Source of the DNA: Flavobacteriales bacterium
GTDB lineage: Bacteria; Bacteroidota; Bacteroidia; Flavobacteriales_F; PHOS-HE28
Length of the DNA stretch: 64,000 bases
NCBI GenBank assembly: GCA_020635675.1
Contig: JACJZJ010000006.1
Coordinates: 124,001 to 188,000 of the forward strand
Direction: 5' to 3'
The position numbers and the translations under genes are program-made. How positions within the stretch are numbered: the stretch's first letter is position 1; the number at the start of each line of letters is the position of its first letter. Below, in pieces: positions 7,300-15,270 of the stretch. The notes under the pieces were generated by a model. That model did not search any database. It was not told where the DNA came from and saw only the letters and a program-made list of their open reading frames with translations.

Positions 7300-7988
7300 A
7301 CATCCTCCTGCTCCACGGCGCCCTCGGCACCAAGCACCAGCTCGGGTTCCTGGCCGATTGCCTGGACCATACCAACTGCCGCAGCATCACCTTCACCGGC
7401 CACGGCGATAGCGAAGTGCCGCTGGAAGGGCTGAGCATGGAAGTGTTCCTACGCGACATCGACCACGCGCTGGAGAAGGTGGATGGCCCCGTGCACCTGG
7501 TGGGCTACAGCCTGGGCGGCTACGCGGCCCTGGCCTGGGCGGCGGAACACCCCGGTCGCGTGGGCAGCGTGGTGACCATTGGCACGAAGCTGATCTGGAC
7601 GCCCGATGCGCTGGCCGAGGAGTTGAAGAAGCTCGATCCCGCGATGATCGCCGAGAAGGTGCCGGTATTCGCCGAAGGGCTCGCGGCCGTGCACGGTGAG
7701 GAGCGCTGGAAGGGACTGGTATCGGCCACGGCCAAGCTGATCACCGGCCTCACCGACAGCCCGGTGCTCACCGATGAGGCGTTCGCGCGGGTCACCGCTC
7801 CCGTGATGCTGATCGTCGGCGACCAGGATGACATGGCCGGACCGGAGGACACCCTGGCCACGGCCCGCAAGCTGAAGGACGCCGGCACCGTGGTGCTGCC
7901 CTTCACCCGCCACCCCTTCGAGGAGATCGACCTGGACCTGCTGGTGAACTTGCTCACCCGTTTCTGGGACGGTCTCGTGGCGGAGTAG
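7296..7988 (+). CDS. Alpha/beta-fold hydrolase
   Basis: The 230-residue protein begins directly with the first strand (MNILLLHGALGTK). It carries the nucleophile elbow GYSLGG (Ser72), an acid in LIVGDQDDM (Asp176-179 region) and the catalytic His in FTRHPFEEID (His206), so the triad is complete. It is small for the family, with a short lid. There is no signal peptide, so it should be cytoplasmic. Substrate cannot be predicted; such enzymes are annotated as esterases, MenH-like lyases or haloperoxidases. The gene is followed after 67 bp of heptad-repeat DNA by the biotin carboxylase gene. Confidence 0.85.
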   Translation: MNILLLHGALGTKHQLGFLADCLDHTNCRSITFTGHGDSEVPLEGLSMEVFLRDIDHALEKVDGPVHLVGYSLGGYAALAWAAEHPGRVGSVVTIGTKLIWTPDALAEELKKLDPAMIAEKVPVFAEGLAAVHGEERWKGLVSATAKLITGLTDSPVLTDEAFARVTAPVMLIVGDQDDMAGPEDTLATARKLKDAGTVVLPFTRHPFEEIDLDLLVNLLTRFWDGLVAE

Positions 7989-7997
7989 GTATCGGCC

Positions 7998-8060
7998 TTC
8001 TTCGCATCTTCGCTTTCCCCGTTCGTTCTCCCATTTCAACTTTCACCTTTCCACTTTGCC
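7998..8060 (+). repeat. Degenerate 7-bp-period repeat, nine units
   Basis: Heptads read TTCTTCG CATCTTC GCTTTCC CCGTTCG TTCTCCC ATTTCAA CTTTCAC CTTTCCA CTTTGCC; the last four share the core CTTTCA/C. The array fills the gap between the hydrolase and biotin carboxylase genes, and its last unit contains the presumed TTG start codon of the latter. The CTTTCAN core matches the array at 47993-48055 (opposite strand). Confidence 0.6.
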
Positions 8061-9567
8061 TGCGATAAAAAAGCTATTGATCGCCAACCGCGGCGAGATC
8101 GCGCTCCGCGTGATGCGCACCGCCCGTGAAATGGGCATCCACACCGTGGCGGTGTATTCCGAGGCCGATCGCAACGCGCCGTTCGTGCGCTTCGCCGATG
8201 AGGCCGTGTGCATCGGTCCGCCGCCCAGCAAGGAGAGCTACCTGGTGATCGACAAGCTGGTGCAGGTGTGCAGGGACCGGAAGGTGGATGCCGTGCATCC
8301 GGGCTACGGGTTCCTTAGTGAGAACGGAGCGTTCGCCGAGGCGCTGGGCAAGGCCGGTGTCATCTTCGTGGGCCCTTCGCCAAAGGCCATGAAGGTGATG
8401 GGCGACAAGCTGGCCGCCAAGGAGGCGGTGAAGGCCTTCGGCGTACCCCTGGTGCCGGGTACGGAGGGCGCTGTGAGCGACGTGAAGGAAGCCCTTCGGG
8501 TGGCGAAGAGCATCCAATTCCCGATCCTGATCAAGGCCGCGGCCGGAGGGGGGGGGAAGGGCATGCGTGTGGTGGAGGAGGAGGCCGGCCTGCAGGAGGG
8601 TCTGGAGCGGGCCATCAGCGAGGCGAAGAACGCGTTCGGCGACGGCAGCGTGTTCATCGAGAAGTACGTGGCCGGGCCCCGGCACATCGAGGTGCAGGTG
8701 ATGGCGGACACGCACGGCAACACGGTGTACCTTTTCGAGCGGGAATGCAGCATCCAACGCCGCCACCAGAAGGTGATCGAGGAGGCGCCCAGCGCGGTGC
8801 TCACCCCCGAACAACGGGAACGCATGGGCGAGGCCGCGGTGAACGTGGCGAGGAGCGTGGAGTATGTCGGCGCAGGCACGGTGGAATTCCTGCTGGACGA
8901 GAACGGGGATTTCTACTTCATGGAGATGAACACGCGCCTGCAGGTGGAGCATCCGGTCACCGAGATGATCACCGGCGTGGACCTGGTACGTGAGCAACTG
9001 CGTGTGGCGATGGGGGAGAAGCTGTCCGTCACGCAGAAGCACCTGCGCATCGACGGCCATGCGATCGAGGTGCGCGTGTACGCGGAAGATCCCACGAACG
9101 ACTTCCTGCCCGACATCGGCACGCTGCGCACCTACCGCCCGCCGCAAGGGCCGGGCGTCCGCGTGGACGACGGCTTTACCGAGGGCATGACCATTCCCAT
9201 CCACTATGATCCGATGATCGCCAAGCTGATCGTGCATGCGGTGGACCGCGATACCGCCATCGCCCGGATGCAACGGGCCATTGAAGAGTATCTCATCAGC
9301 GGCGTGAACACGACGCTGCCTTTCTGCGGGTTCGTCATGGGGCATGAAGCTTTCCGGTCAGGGCGATACGACACCCATTTCGTGCGCGACCATTTCCGCC
9401 CCGAGGTCCTGGAAGGGACCGATCCGGAGGAGGCCCTGGCAGCGGCGCTCGTGGCCGCGGTGCGGCACGCGGATCGGGAGGGACGGGTCGGCCGGGCGGA
9501 CACTGGACCCCGGGGCACGGTATCTGCTTGGAAACTCAAGCGCCGCTGGAACGGTACAAGGGAATAA
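8056..9567 (+). CDS. accC: Biotin carboxylase (acetyl/propionyl-CoA carboxylase alpha-type subunit)
   Basis: The 503-residue protein has an N-terminal Rossmann-like domain (LLIANRGEIALRVM), ATP-grasp lysine and glycine loop (LIKAAAGGGGKGMR, 158-171), the RECSIQRRHQK strand (229-239) and the metal/substrate segment EMNTRLQVEHPVTE (290-303). It carboxylates biotin on a carrier protein using ATP and bicarbonate. The size fits a stand-alone AccC or the short Bacteroidota PccA-type subunit; carrier and carboxyltransferase genes are not nearby. No ATG exists upstream of the conserved N-terminus. The start is therefore TTG 8056 (or TTG 8077), and the first candidate lies inside the last heptad of the array. 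The C-terminal 50 residues are Ala/Arg-rich and not conserved. Confidence 0.9.
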   Translation: MPAIKKLLIANRGEIALRVMRTAREMGIHTVAVYSEADRNAPFVRFADEAVCIGPPPSKESYLVIDKLVQVCRDRKVDAVHPGYGFLSENGAFAEALGKAGVIFVGPSPKAMKVMGDKLAAKEAVKAFGVPLVPGTEGAVSDVKEALRVAKSIQFPILIKAAAGGGGKGMRVVEEEAGLQEGLERAISEAKNAFGDGSVFIEKYVAGPRHIEVQVMADTHGNTVYLFERECSIQRRHQKVIEEAPSAVLTPEQRERMGEAAVNVARSVEYVGAGTVEFLLDENGDFYFMEMNTRLQVEHPVTEMITGVDLVREQLRVAMGEKLSVTQKHLRIDGHAIEVRVYAEDPTNDFLPDIGTLRTYRPPQGPGVRVDDGFTEGMTIPIHYDPMIAKLIVHAVDRDTAIARMQRAIEEYLISGVNTTLPFCGFVMGHEAFRSGRYDTHFVRDHFRPEVLEGTDPEEALAAALVAAVRHADREGRVGRADTGPRGTVSAWKLKRRWNGTRE

Positions 9568-9604
9568 GCGGCCTGCGACCGCGTTAAATTGGCCGTAACG
9601 GCCC

Positions 9605-10312
9605 ATGCGGATCATCAACCGTCATCTGGTCCTTTTGCTCCTGGCCGGCATCGGCCTTCAGCACCTGCAGGCACAGGCCCCCGTGGACGGCCAGGTGGTG
9701 CGCGCCCGGATCCAGGACGGGGATACCCTGCTGATCGTGGACCTGCCTACCACCCGGGTGGATGGGGAGATGGGCCGGCGCATGCGTCGCGAACTGGAAC
9801 GCCAGACCCGGCTGATGCACAACATCCGGAAGGTGTATCCCTATGCACGGATCACCGCGCAGCTCATGCAGGAATACGCTGCCGACCTGGCGAAGATCGA
9901 CCGACAGGGCGACCGCGACCTGTACATCAAACTGGCGGAGGCCGAGCTCAAGGCGGAATTCTCCGAGGAGGTCCAGGACATGACCGTGAGCCAGGGTCGG
10001 CTCTTGATCAAGCTGATCGACCGCGAGACCGGCAACACGAGCTACGACCTCGTGAAGCAGCTGCGCGGCGGGTTCGAAGCCTTCATCTGGCAGGGCGTGG
10101 CCAAGCTGTTCGGCAATGATCTGAAGGAGAGGTACGACCCGACCGGGGACGACAAGCTCATTGAACTGATCGTGCAGCGCATCGAACGTGGGGAGCTGGC
10201 GGTGATCCCTCGCACAACCCGGACGGAAAAGGCGCAGGCCAGGCTCGAACGCCGCAAGGCGCGGCTGTACCGCAAGTACGGCCTGCCCTACGAGCCCACC
10301 TCGGCGAACTGA
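9605..10312 (+). CDS. Secreted DUF4294-like protein
   Basis: The 235-residue protein has a signal peptide (LVLLLLAGIGLQHLQAQ). Its segments VVRARIQDGDTLLIVDLP, IRKVYPYARITAQLMQEY and 'LIKLIDRETGNTSYDLVKQLRGGFEAFIWQ' (given here in part) are those of DUF4294, a family I know almost only from Bacteroidota. The function is unknown; a periplasmic or outer-membrane-associated role follows from the signal peptide. The C-terminus is basic (RLERRKARLYRKYGL). It follows accC after 37 bp in the same direction. Its last 25 bp overlap the end of the convergent GNAT gene. Confidence 0.8.
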   Translation: MRIINRHLVLLLLAGIGLQHLQAQAPVDGQVVRARIQDGDTLLIVDLPTTRVDGEMGRRMRRELERQTRLMHNIRKVYPYARITAQLMQEYAADLAKIDRQGDRDLYIKLAEAELKAEFSEEVQDMTVSQGRLLIKLIDRETGNTSYDLVKQLRGGFEAFIWQGVAKLFGNDLKERYDPTGDDKLIELIVQRIERGELAVIPRTTRTEKAQARLERRKARLYRKYGLPYEPTSAN

Positions 10313-10818
10313 TCAGTCGGGCGCGTCGGCCGTGTCATCACATAGTCGTCCATGACGTAGCCTCCACCGATGTCGAGCACCTGCTCGCGATCGATGGTGA
10401 ATCCATGCCGCCGATAAAAGGCGATCGCGCGATTGCGCTTGTTCACCGTGAGGTCGATCGTCGTATCGCCCTTTTCGTGCGCCGCCGCCAGCGCATGGGC
10501 CAGCAACCGGCGTCCGATGTGTTGGCCATGAAGCTCGGGTCGGACATAGAGCTTGTGCAGGCGCGTGGTCACCGTTCGTTCGTGGTGATGTTCGAAACCG
10601 GCGAAACCCAGGGGGGCTCCGTCATTTTCGGCGAGGGCGAAGCGATGGCACCTCACCAGCATCAGCTCCTCGAGGGCGGCTGGTGCGTACATGCGCTCCA
10701 GCATGTAGGTGATCTGACCGGGTGTGATCATGTCCGCATACACCACCGGCCAGATCGCCCGCGCCAGGTCGCCGATGCGCGGCAGGTCTGCGATGGATGC
10801 GCTCCTGATGGTGAGCAT
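10288..10818 (-). CDS. GNAT-family N-acetyltransferase
   Basis: The 176-residue protein begins MLTIRSASIADLPRI, the typical first strand and helix of GNAT enzymes. It has the acetyl-CoA-binding segment LYVRPELHGQHIGRRLLAHAL (Q/HxxGxG/R type) at about residues 90-110 and NKRNRAIAFYRRHGF near 130-145. It transfers acetyl from acetyl-CoA to an unknown amine, perhaps a small molecule or protein N-terminus. The 3' end overlaps the end of the convergent DUF4294 gene by 25 bp, so the C-terminal residues are constrained by both frames. It lies 21 bp downstream of the 3-hydroxyacyl-CoA dehydrogenase gene on the same strand and is probably co-transcribed with it. Confidence 0.85.
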   Translation of the reverse strand: MLTIRSASIADLPRIGDLARAIWPVVYADMITPGQITYMLERMYAPAALEELMLVRCHRFALAENDGAPLGFAGFEHHHERTVTTRLHKLYVRPELHGQHIGRRLLAHALAAAHEKGDTTIDLTVNKRNRAIAFYRRHGFTIDREQVLDIGGGYVMDDYVMTRPTRPTDQFAEVGS

Positions 10819-10839
10819 GATCTGAGGACGGCGATCGGG

Positions 10840-11727
10840 TCAGCGGAAGGCGGGAGCCACCACCAGGTCCTTGGTGCCGGGCGTGTAAGCATAGAATCCC
10901 TCGCCGCTCTTGACACCCAGTTTGCCGGCGGTGACCATCTGCACCAGCAGCGGGCACGGAGCGTATTTCGGGCTTCCGAGGCCCTGGTGCAATACCCGCA
11001 GGATCGCCAGGCAGGTGTCCAACCCGATGAAATCCGCCAGCTGCAGGGGCCCCATGGGGTGGGCCATGCCCAGTTTCATTACCGTGTCGATCTCGCTGAC
11101 GCCGCCCACACCTTGGAAGAGGGTCTCGATGGCCTCGTTGATCATCGGCATCAGGATGCGGTTCGCGACGAAACCCGCATAGTCGTTCACCGTTACGGGC
11201 ACCTTGCCGATGGCATTGCTGAGGTCCACGACGGTCCTGGTGACGGCGTCGGTGGTGTCGTACCCGCGGATCACCTCCACGAGCTTCATCACCGGTACGG
11301 GGTTCATGAAGTGCATGCCGATCACCTGTCCGGGCCGTTGCGTCGCCGCGGCGATCCGGGTGATGCTGATGGAGGAGGTGTTGGTGGCCAGGATGCAATC
11401 TTTCGGCGCGGCCGCATCGAGGTCGCGGAAGATCTTCAGCTTGAGGTCCACGTTCTCGGTGGCGGCCTCCACGACCAGGTCCCTATCGGCCACCCCGGCC
11501 GCCATGTCGGTGCTGGTGGTGATATGGTCCAGCGTGGCCTGCCTATCAACTGCGGTGATCAGCTCCTTCGCCACCTGTCGGTCCAGGTTCTTCGCGATGG
11601 TGGCCAGGGCCTTGTCCAGGTTGGCCTGGGCGATGTCGATGAGGATGACCGGATGGCCGTACTGGGCGAGGACATGGGCGATGCCGTTGCCCATCTGGCC
11701 GGCACCGATGACGGAGATCTTCTTCAT
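10840..11727 (-). CDS. hbd: 3-hydroxybutyryl-CoA dehydrogenase
   Basis: The 295-residue protein has the NAD-binding GAGQMGNG (8-15), the conserved ATNTSSISIT segment, catalytic-His region GMHFMNPVPVMKLVEV, and YAGFVANRILMPMINEA at the start of the helical C-terminal domain. It oxidises (S)-3-hydroxyacyl-CoA to 3-oxoacyl-CoA with NAD(P). This serves short-chain fatty-acid degradation or butanoate/PHB-type metabolism. The length is that of the stand-alone short-chain enzyme, not the FadB fusion. ATG 11727 (MKKISVIGAG) is chosen over the in-frame TTG nine bases upstream. A -7-like TAATTTCG lies at 11746-11753, 18 nt before the ATG. Confidence 0.93.
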   Translation of the reverse strand: MKKISVIGAGQMGNGIAHVLAQYGHPVILIDIAQANLDKALATIAKNLDRQVAKELITAVDRQATLDHITTSTDMAAGVADRDLVVEAATENVDLKLKIFRDLDAAAPKDCILATNTSSISITRIAAATQRPGQVIGMHFMNPVPVMKLVEVIRGYDTTDAVTRTVVDLSNAIGKVPVTVNDYAGFVANRILMPMINEAIETLFQGVGGVSEIDTVMKLGMAHPMGPLQLADFIGLDTCLAILRVLHQGLGSPKYAPCPLLVQMVTAGKLGVKSGEGFYAYTPGTKDLVVAPAFR

Positions 11728-11745
11728 GGTCTGCAAGGATGGACG

Positions 11746-11753
11746 GCGAAATT
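11746..11753 (-). promoter_or_regulatory. -7-like box TAATTTCG (hbd)
   Basis: Minus strand; one mismatch to TAnnTTTG, 18 nt before the ATG at 11727. The remaining intergenic bases to 11889 show no gene. Confidence 0.4.
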
Positions 11754-11889
11754 AGGCCTCATCGTCGTGGCCGGGCTGCAAGCCGGACGCTCCTGGCCGG
11801 GGGCTCCGGGCCAAGGAACGCCGGACCGCGAGCGGTCGAACACCATCTCCCGTGCGATCCACCTTGCAGCAACGACGAACAACCACCCT

Positions 11890-13305
11890 TTACTTCCCGT
11901 CCCCCTTCAGGATGATCAGGATCGTGTAGGCCAGGATCTTCAGGTCCACGGCAAGGCTCATGTTCTCGATGTACAGAATGTCGTACTTCAGCCGTCGCAC
12001 CATTTGATCCACATTCTCGGCGTAGCCGAACTTCACCTGGCCCCAGCTGGTGATGCCGGGTCGCACCTTGTGAAGGTGGCGGTAGTGCGGGGCCGCCTTC
12101 ATGATCTCGTTGATGAAATGGCGGCGTTCGGGCCGGGGACCGACGAGGCTCATGTCACCCTTCAGGACGTTCCAGAACTGGGGCAGCTCGTCCATCCGGG
12201 TTCGCCGCAGGAAGCGCCCGATCGGTGTGATCCGAGGATCGGTGGAACTGCTGAGCTGCGGTCCGTTGGTCTCGGCATCACATACCATCGATCGGAACTT
12301 GATGATCTGGAACGGCCGGCCGAAGCGTCCGATCCGTTCCTGGAGGAAGAAGACGGGACCTGGGGAGGACAGTTTCACCAGAAGCGCGATCACCACCATG
12401 GGAACCGCCAGGACGATCAGGGCGATCACGCTCACCACGATGTCGACCAACCGCTTGAGGGAGAACTGCCAGGCGGGCATGATCTGCGGATTGACCTCGA
12501 TCAAGGGGGTGCCGAAAATGCTCGTCATCTTCACCGACCCGGAGAGGATGTCGTACATGTCCGGGATGATCTTGATGCGGACGTTGGTGCCCTCCAACTC
12601 ATTGATGATCCGGCTCATGTGTTCATGCTCGCTGCTCTCCACGGCGATGATCACCTCCTCCACGCCGGAATCCTGGATGATCGTGCGCAATTCCGGCAGC
12701 TTGCCCAGGCGGGGCAGGCCTTCGGACGCGAGCTGTTGGTCGCCTCCGTTCACGTTCACGAATCCAATGAACCGATTGCCGGGTGATCGCGGCATCCCCT
12801 CGATCTCCTGGAAGATGCTGACCGCACGTTCGTTGCCCCCCACCAGCACCGTGTTGAAGCCGATCTCGCGGTCATGCACCCTGCGTACCGTGCGACTGGT
12901 CAGCAGGTAGCGGAACAGGAAGGTCATCCCGAACTGGAGACCGAACAGGGTCAGGAAGGACCTGTAGTAGTAATGGTACGATGCCACCTGGTCGTCCAGG
13001 AGCAGCACGAAAAAGATCACGACCACGCCGATCACCGAGATCAGCAGTGTCTGCCCCAGTTCCTTCACCCGGTATCGGCGGAAGATGTCACTGTAGCCAC
13101 CGATCGCCACATACAGGCCCAGCCAGAAGATCGGGATCAGCACGAGGCCGGTGAAGTAGTTCCGGTCCAGTGTGATCGGTACCGCCATGCCGAACTTGAT
13201 CGGCTCCAGGTAGGCTTTCCGGAACAGATAGAACAGGGTCCAGGCCACGGCGGCTGCGGCGACGTCGGCGAGCACGTAGGAGGTGATCAACCTGCGCCGG
13301 TCCAT
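11890..13305 (-). CDS. Polyprenyl-phosphate sugar phosphotransferase (exopolysaccharide initiation)
   Basis: The 471-residue protein has four or five N-terminal membrane segments, a central NAD-like CoA-binding region (NTVLVGGNERAVSIFQEI) and a C-terminal bacterial sugar transferase domain. That domain shows FFLQERIGRFGRPFQIIKFRSM, RRTRMDELPQFWNVLKGDMS, LVGPRPERRHF and RPGITSWGQV. This is the WcaJ/WbaP-type layout: the enzyme transfers a sugar-1-phosphate, commonly glucose-1-P, to undecaprenyl phosphate to start exopolysaccharide or O-antigen assembly. The start ATG 13305 gives MDRRRLITSYVLAD, immediately before the first membrane helix, and lies 2 nt after the stop of the upstream lipoprotein gene. 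It forms an operon with the lipoprotein and the oxidoreductase upstream. Confidence 0.92.
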   Translation of the reverse strand: MDRRRLITSYVLADVAAAAVAWTLFYLFRKAYLEPIKFGMAVPITLDRNYFTGLVLIPIFWLGLYVAIGGYSDIFRRYRVKELGQTLLISVIGVVVIFFVLLLDDQVASYHYYYRSFLTLFGLQFGMTFLFRYLLTSRTVRRVHDREIGFNTVLVGGNERAVSIFQEIEGMPRSPGNRFIGFVNVNGGDQQLASEGLPRLGKLPELRTIIQDSGVEEVIIAVESSEHEHMSRIINELEGTNVRIKIIPDMYDILSGSVKMTSIFGTPLIEVNPQIMPAWQFSLKRLVDIVVSVIALIVLAVPMVVIALLVKLSSPGPVFFLQERIGRFGRPFQIIKFRSMVCDAETNGPQLSSSTDPRITPIGRFLRRTRMDELPQFWNVLKGDMSLVGPRPERRHFINEIMKAAPHYRHLHKVRPGITSWGQVKFGYAENVDQMVRRLKYDILYIENMSLAVDLKILAYTILIILKGDGK

Positions 13306-13307
13306 GG

Positions 13308-14156
13308 TCAGCGGGAGACGAGTTTGATGTTGTCCACCAGCACCCTTCCGCTGGTGGCGCCACCGGCCAATTGCACGGCGATATAGAACCGCCGGTCGCT
13401 CGCCCCGAGGATGTTCATGGGCCCGCTCAGGTCCACGTAGCATTTCTTCCAGGGAAGTTCAGGGCCGGCCCCGGTGGCGTTCAGGTTCAGGTAGGGCAGG
13501 TCCTCCTGGTCGCCATTGTAGGTGTACCGGAACCCGATGAGGAATTCCTGGTCGCACGCGTAGTCGATCTCCAGGTAGACCGGGGTATTGGCGGTCGGCG
13601 AGAACGCGTCCGCGGTGGTGATGCGGACATTGGTCCGGCCGGTGTCCACGTACATTTCCCCGCTGCCGTTCCCTTCGAAGACCAGCGTCGGGTCCGTGAT
13701 CGTGTTCAGCACGGTGTCTCCCGAGGGGGTGAAGGCATAACCGGCCTCTTCGAAGTCCTCGATCCAGAAGTCCAGGTCGTCATAGTACTGGAACGTCGGT
13801 TGCAGTTCGGTGGTGCCGTCCTCGGAAAGGTCCAAATTGCCCGACCACGTGGCATAGAAAGGGTATTGGACGCGGTCGTCCTGATAGCCGTTCCGGCGTA
13901 TGGCCGCGATCAGCTTGACCTCGGTCGGTCCGGTCCGAAGGACCGGGAGGTCCGAAGGGAATTGCCAGACCCCGAGCGCCTCGTTGTTCGCATAGACCCA
14001 GGCGTCGGTGATCCGACTGGACCCACTGCCTTCCACGGCCGCGTTCGTGGCTACGCCTGGGTTGGTGATCCGCAGGCGCGAATGGACCAGGTCCTCCTTG
14101 GTACAGGCGGGCAAGGCCAATAGGATCACGCTCGCATACCGTAGGGCGCGGATCAT
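13308..14156 (-). CDS. Lipoprotein of unknown function
   Basis: The 282-residue protein has a lipoprotein signal (MIRALRYASVILLALPAC) with Cys at the lipobox. The mature part is beta-rich: a front domain (ITDAWVYANNEALGVWQFPSDLP, shown partly) resembles jelly-roll or Ig-like modules of Bacteroidota surface lipoproteins. The C-terminal segment SGPMNILGASDRRFYIAVQL looks like a carbohydrate-binding-type sandwich. The family is not recognised. The ATG at 14207 is an alternative start, abutting the upstream stop and adding 17 residues before the lipobox. It lies between the Gfo/Idh/MocA gene and the sugar-transferase gene, which suggests a surface or export role in polysaccharide metabolism, but that is inference only. 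Confidence 0.7.
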   Translation of the reverse strand: MIRALRYASVILLALPACTKEDLVHSRLRITNPGVATNAAVEGSGSSRITDAWVYANNEALGVWQFPSDLPVLRTGPTEVKLIAAIRRNGYQDDRVQYPFYATWSGNLDLSEDGTTELQPTFQYYDDLDFWIEDFEEAGYAFTPSGDTVLNTITDPTLVFEGNGSGEMYVDTGRTNVRITTADAFSPTANTPVYLEIDYACDQEFLIGFRYTYNGDQEDLPYLNLNATGAGPELPWKKCYVDLSGPMNILGASDRRFYIAVQLAGGATSGRVLVDNIKLVSR

Positions 14157-14207
14157 CGTCTCGTTCCGAGCAACGCGTGCGGCAAGCCCTTTAGTATGGC
14201 GGCTCAT

Positions 14208-15200
14208 TCAGGAGGGGACGTCTTCGCCCATGCGTTCCAGCACCTGATGGGCGAGTTCAAGTGCCGCTAGGCCATCCTCCAATCCTACGGCGGGTGGCTC
14301 GTCCCGCAGGATGGCCAGCGCGAACGTCCGCAGTTCCTCCCGGATCGCGTTGGTGGGATGTACTTCGGGACGTTCGAAGCTGATCGCCCGACGGCCTTTT
14401 TCCGGTCCAAGGTCCAGGGTGATGGCGAACGGGTCGGCTTCTCCCTCCAAGGGGCTCATGCGCACGATCTCCGCCGATCGCTCGAGCATGTCCACGGCGA
14501 TATAGGCATCGCGCTGGAAGAACCGCATCTTTCGCATGTTCTTGAGGCTGATGCGGCTGGCGGTAAGATTGGCCACGCAACCGTTCGCGAACACGATCCG
14601 CGCATTGGCGATGTCAGGCGAGTCGCTTACGACCGCCACCCCACTGGCATGCACTTCGCGCACCGGGCTCTTCACCACATGGAGCACCAGGTCGAGGTCG
14701 TGCACCATGAGGTCCAGCACGACGGGCACGTCGGTACCGCGTGGGTTGAACTGCGCCAGCCGATGGCCCTCGATGAACATCGGCCCCGATAGCGCCGGAA
14801 GGGCGGCCTGGAAAGCAGGATTGAACCGTTCCACATGGCCCACCTGCACCTTGTTGCCCCTTGCCCGGTTCTCTAACAATAGTTCTCTGCCCTCCGCGAT
14901 CGTGTTCGTCAGGGGTTTTTCGATGAAAACATGGCGGTCCGCCTGGAGCGCCGACAAGGCGCAGGCGTGGTGCGAAAGTGTGGGAGTGACCACGTCCACC
15001 GCCTGCGCGACGGCGATCACTTCCTCTACGGATCCCAGGCGGGAAGCGCCGAACTCGGCACATACCCGCTCGCACTTGTCAGGGTCCGGGTCGAACACGC
15101 CCACCAATTCGAGTTCAGGCACCTCCAGGATCTGCTGTACGTGGATCCGGCCCAGATGACCGGCGCCCAACACGCCGATGCGTATCCTGTCAGTGCTCAT
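14208..15200 (-). CDS. Gfo/Idh/MocA-family oxidoreductase
   Basis: The 330-residue protein has the N-terminal Rossmann fold (RIGVLGAGHLGRIHV, 8-22), the diagnostic EKPLTN motif near 94-99 and a C-terminal alpha/beta catalytic domain containing GHVERFNPAFQAAL and VLDLMVHDLDLVLH. The family oxidises or reduces sugars and polyols with NAD(P). A role in making a nucleotide-sugar or amino-sugar precursor is plausible, because the next genes on the strand encode a lipoprotein and a polyprenyl-P sugar transferase. The start is ATG 15200. The -7 box TACTTTTG at 15232-15239 precedes it by 31 nt, back to back with the promoter of pcm. Confidence 0.88.
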   Translation of the reverse strand: MSTDRIRIGVLGAGHLGRIHVQQILEVPELELVGVFDPDPDKCERVCAEFGASRLGSVEEVIAVAQAVDVVTPTLSHHACALSALQADRHVFIEKPLTNTIAEGRELLLENRARGNKVQVGHVERFNPAFQAALPALSGPMFIEGHRLAQFNPRGTDVPVVLDLMVHDLDLVLHVVKSPVREVHASGVAVVSDSPDIANARIVFANGCVANLTASRISLKNMRKMRFFQRDAYIAVDMLERSAEIVRMSPLEGEADPFAITLDLGPEKGRRAISFERPEVHPTNAIREELRTFALAILRDEPPAVGLEDGLAALELAHQVLERMGEDVPS

Positions 15201-15231
15201 CCGATGCGCTTCTCCACCAATGGGAGGGCGG

Positions 15232-15239
15232 CAAAAGTA
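15232..15239 (-). promoter_or_regulatory. -7 promoter box TACTTTTG (oxidoreductase operon)
   Basis: Exact TAnnTTTG on the minus strand, 31 nt before ATG 15200. The plus-strand box of pcm starts only 19 bp away (15259), making a compact divergent promoter. Confidence 0.6.
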
Positions 15240-15258
15240 CGCGCTGCTTCCCGGAGAC

Positions 15259-15266
15259 TACTTTTG
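15259..15266 (+). promoter_or_regulatory. -7 promoter box TACTTTTG (pcm)
   Basis: Exact TAnnTTTG on the plus strand, followed by AACC and then the GTG start at 15271. The mRNA must be leaderless or nearly so. Confidence 0.6.
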
Positions 15267-15270
15267 AACC

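Noticed and set aside
8074..9345. 423-codon minus-strand frame
   Set aside because: Antisense shadow of biotin carboxylase.
10405..12786. 793-codon plus-strand frame
   Set aside because: Antisense to GNAT, hbd and the sugar transferase, all of which have family motifs on the minus strand.
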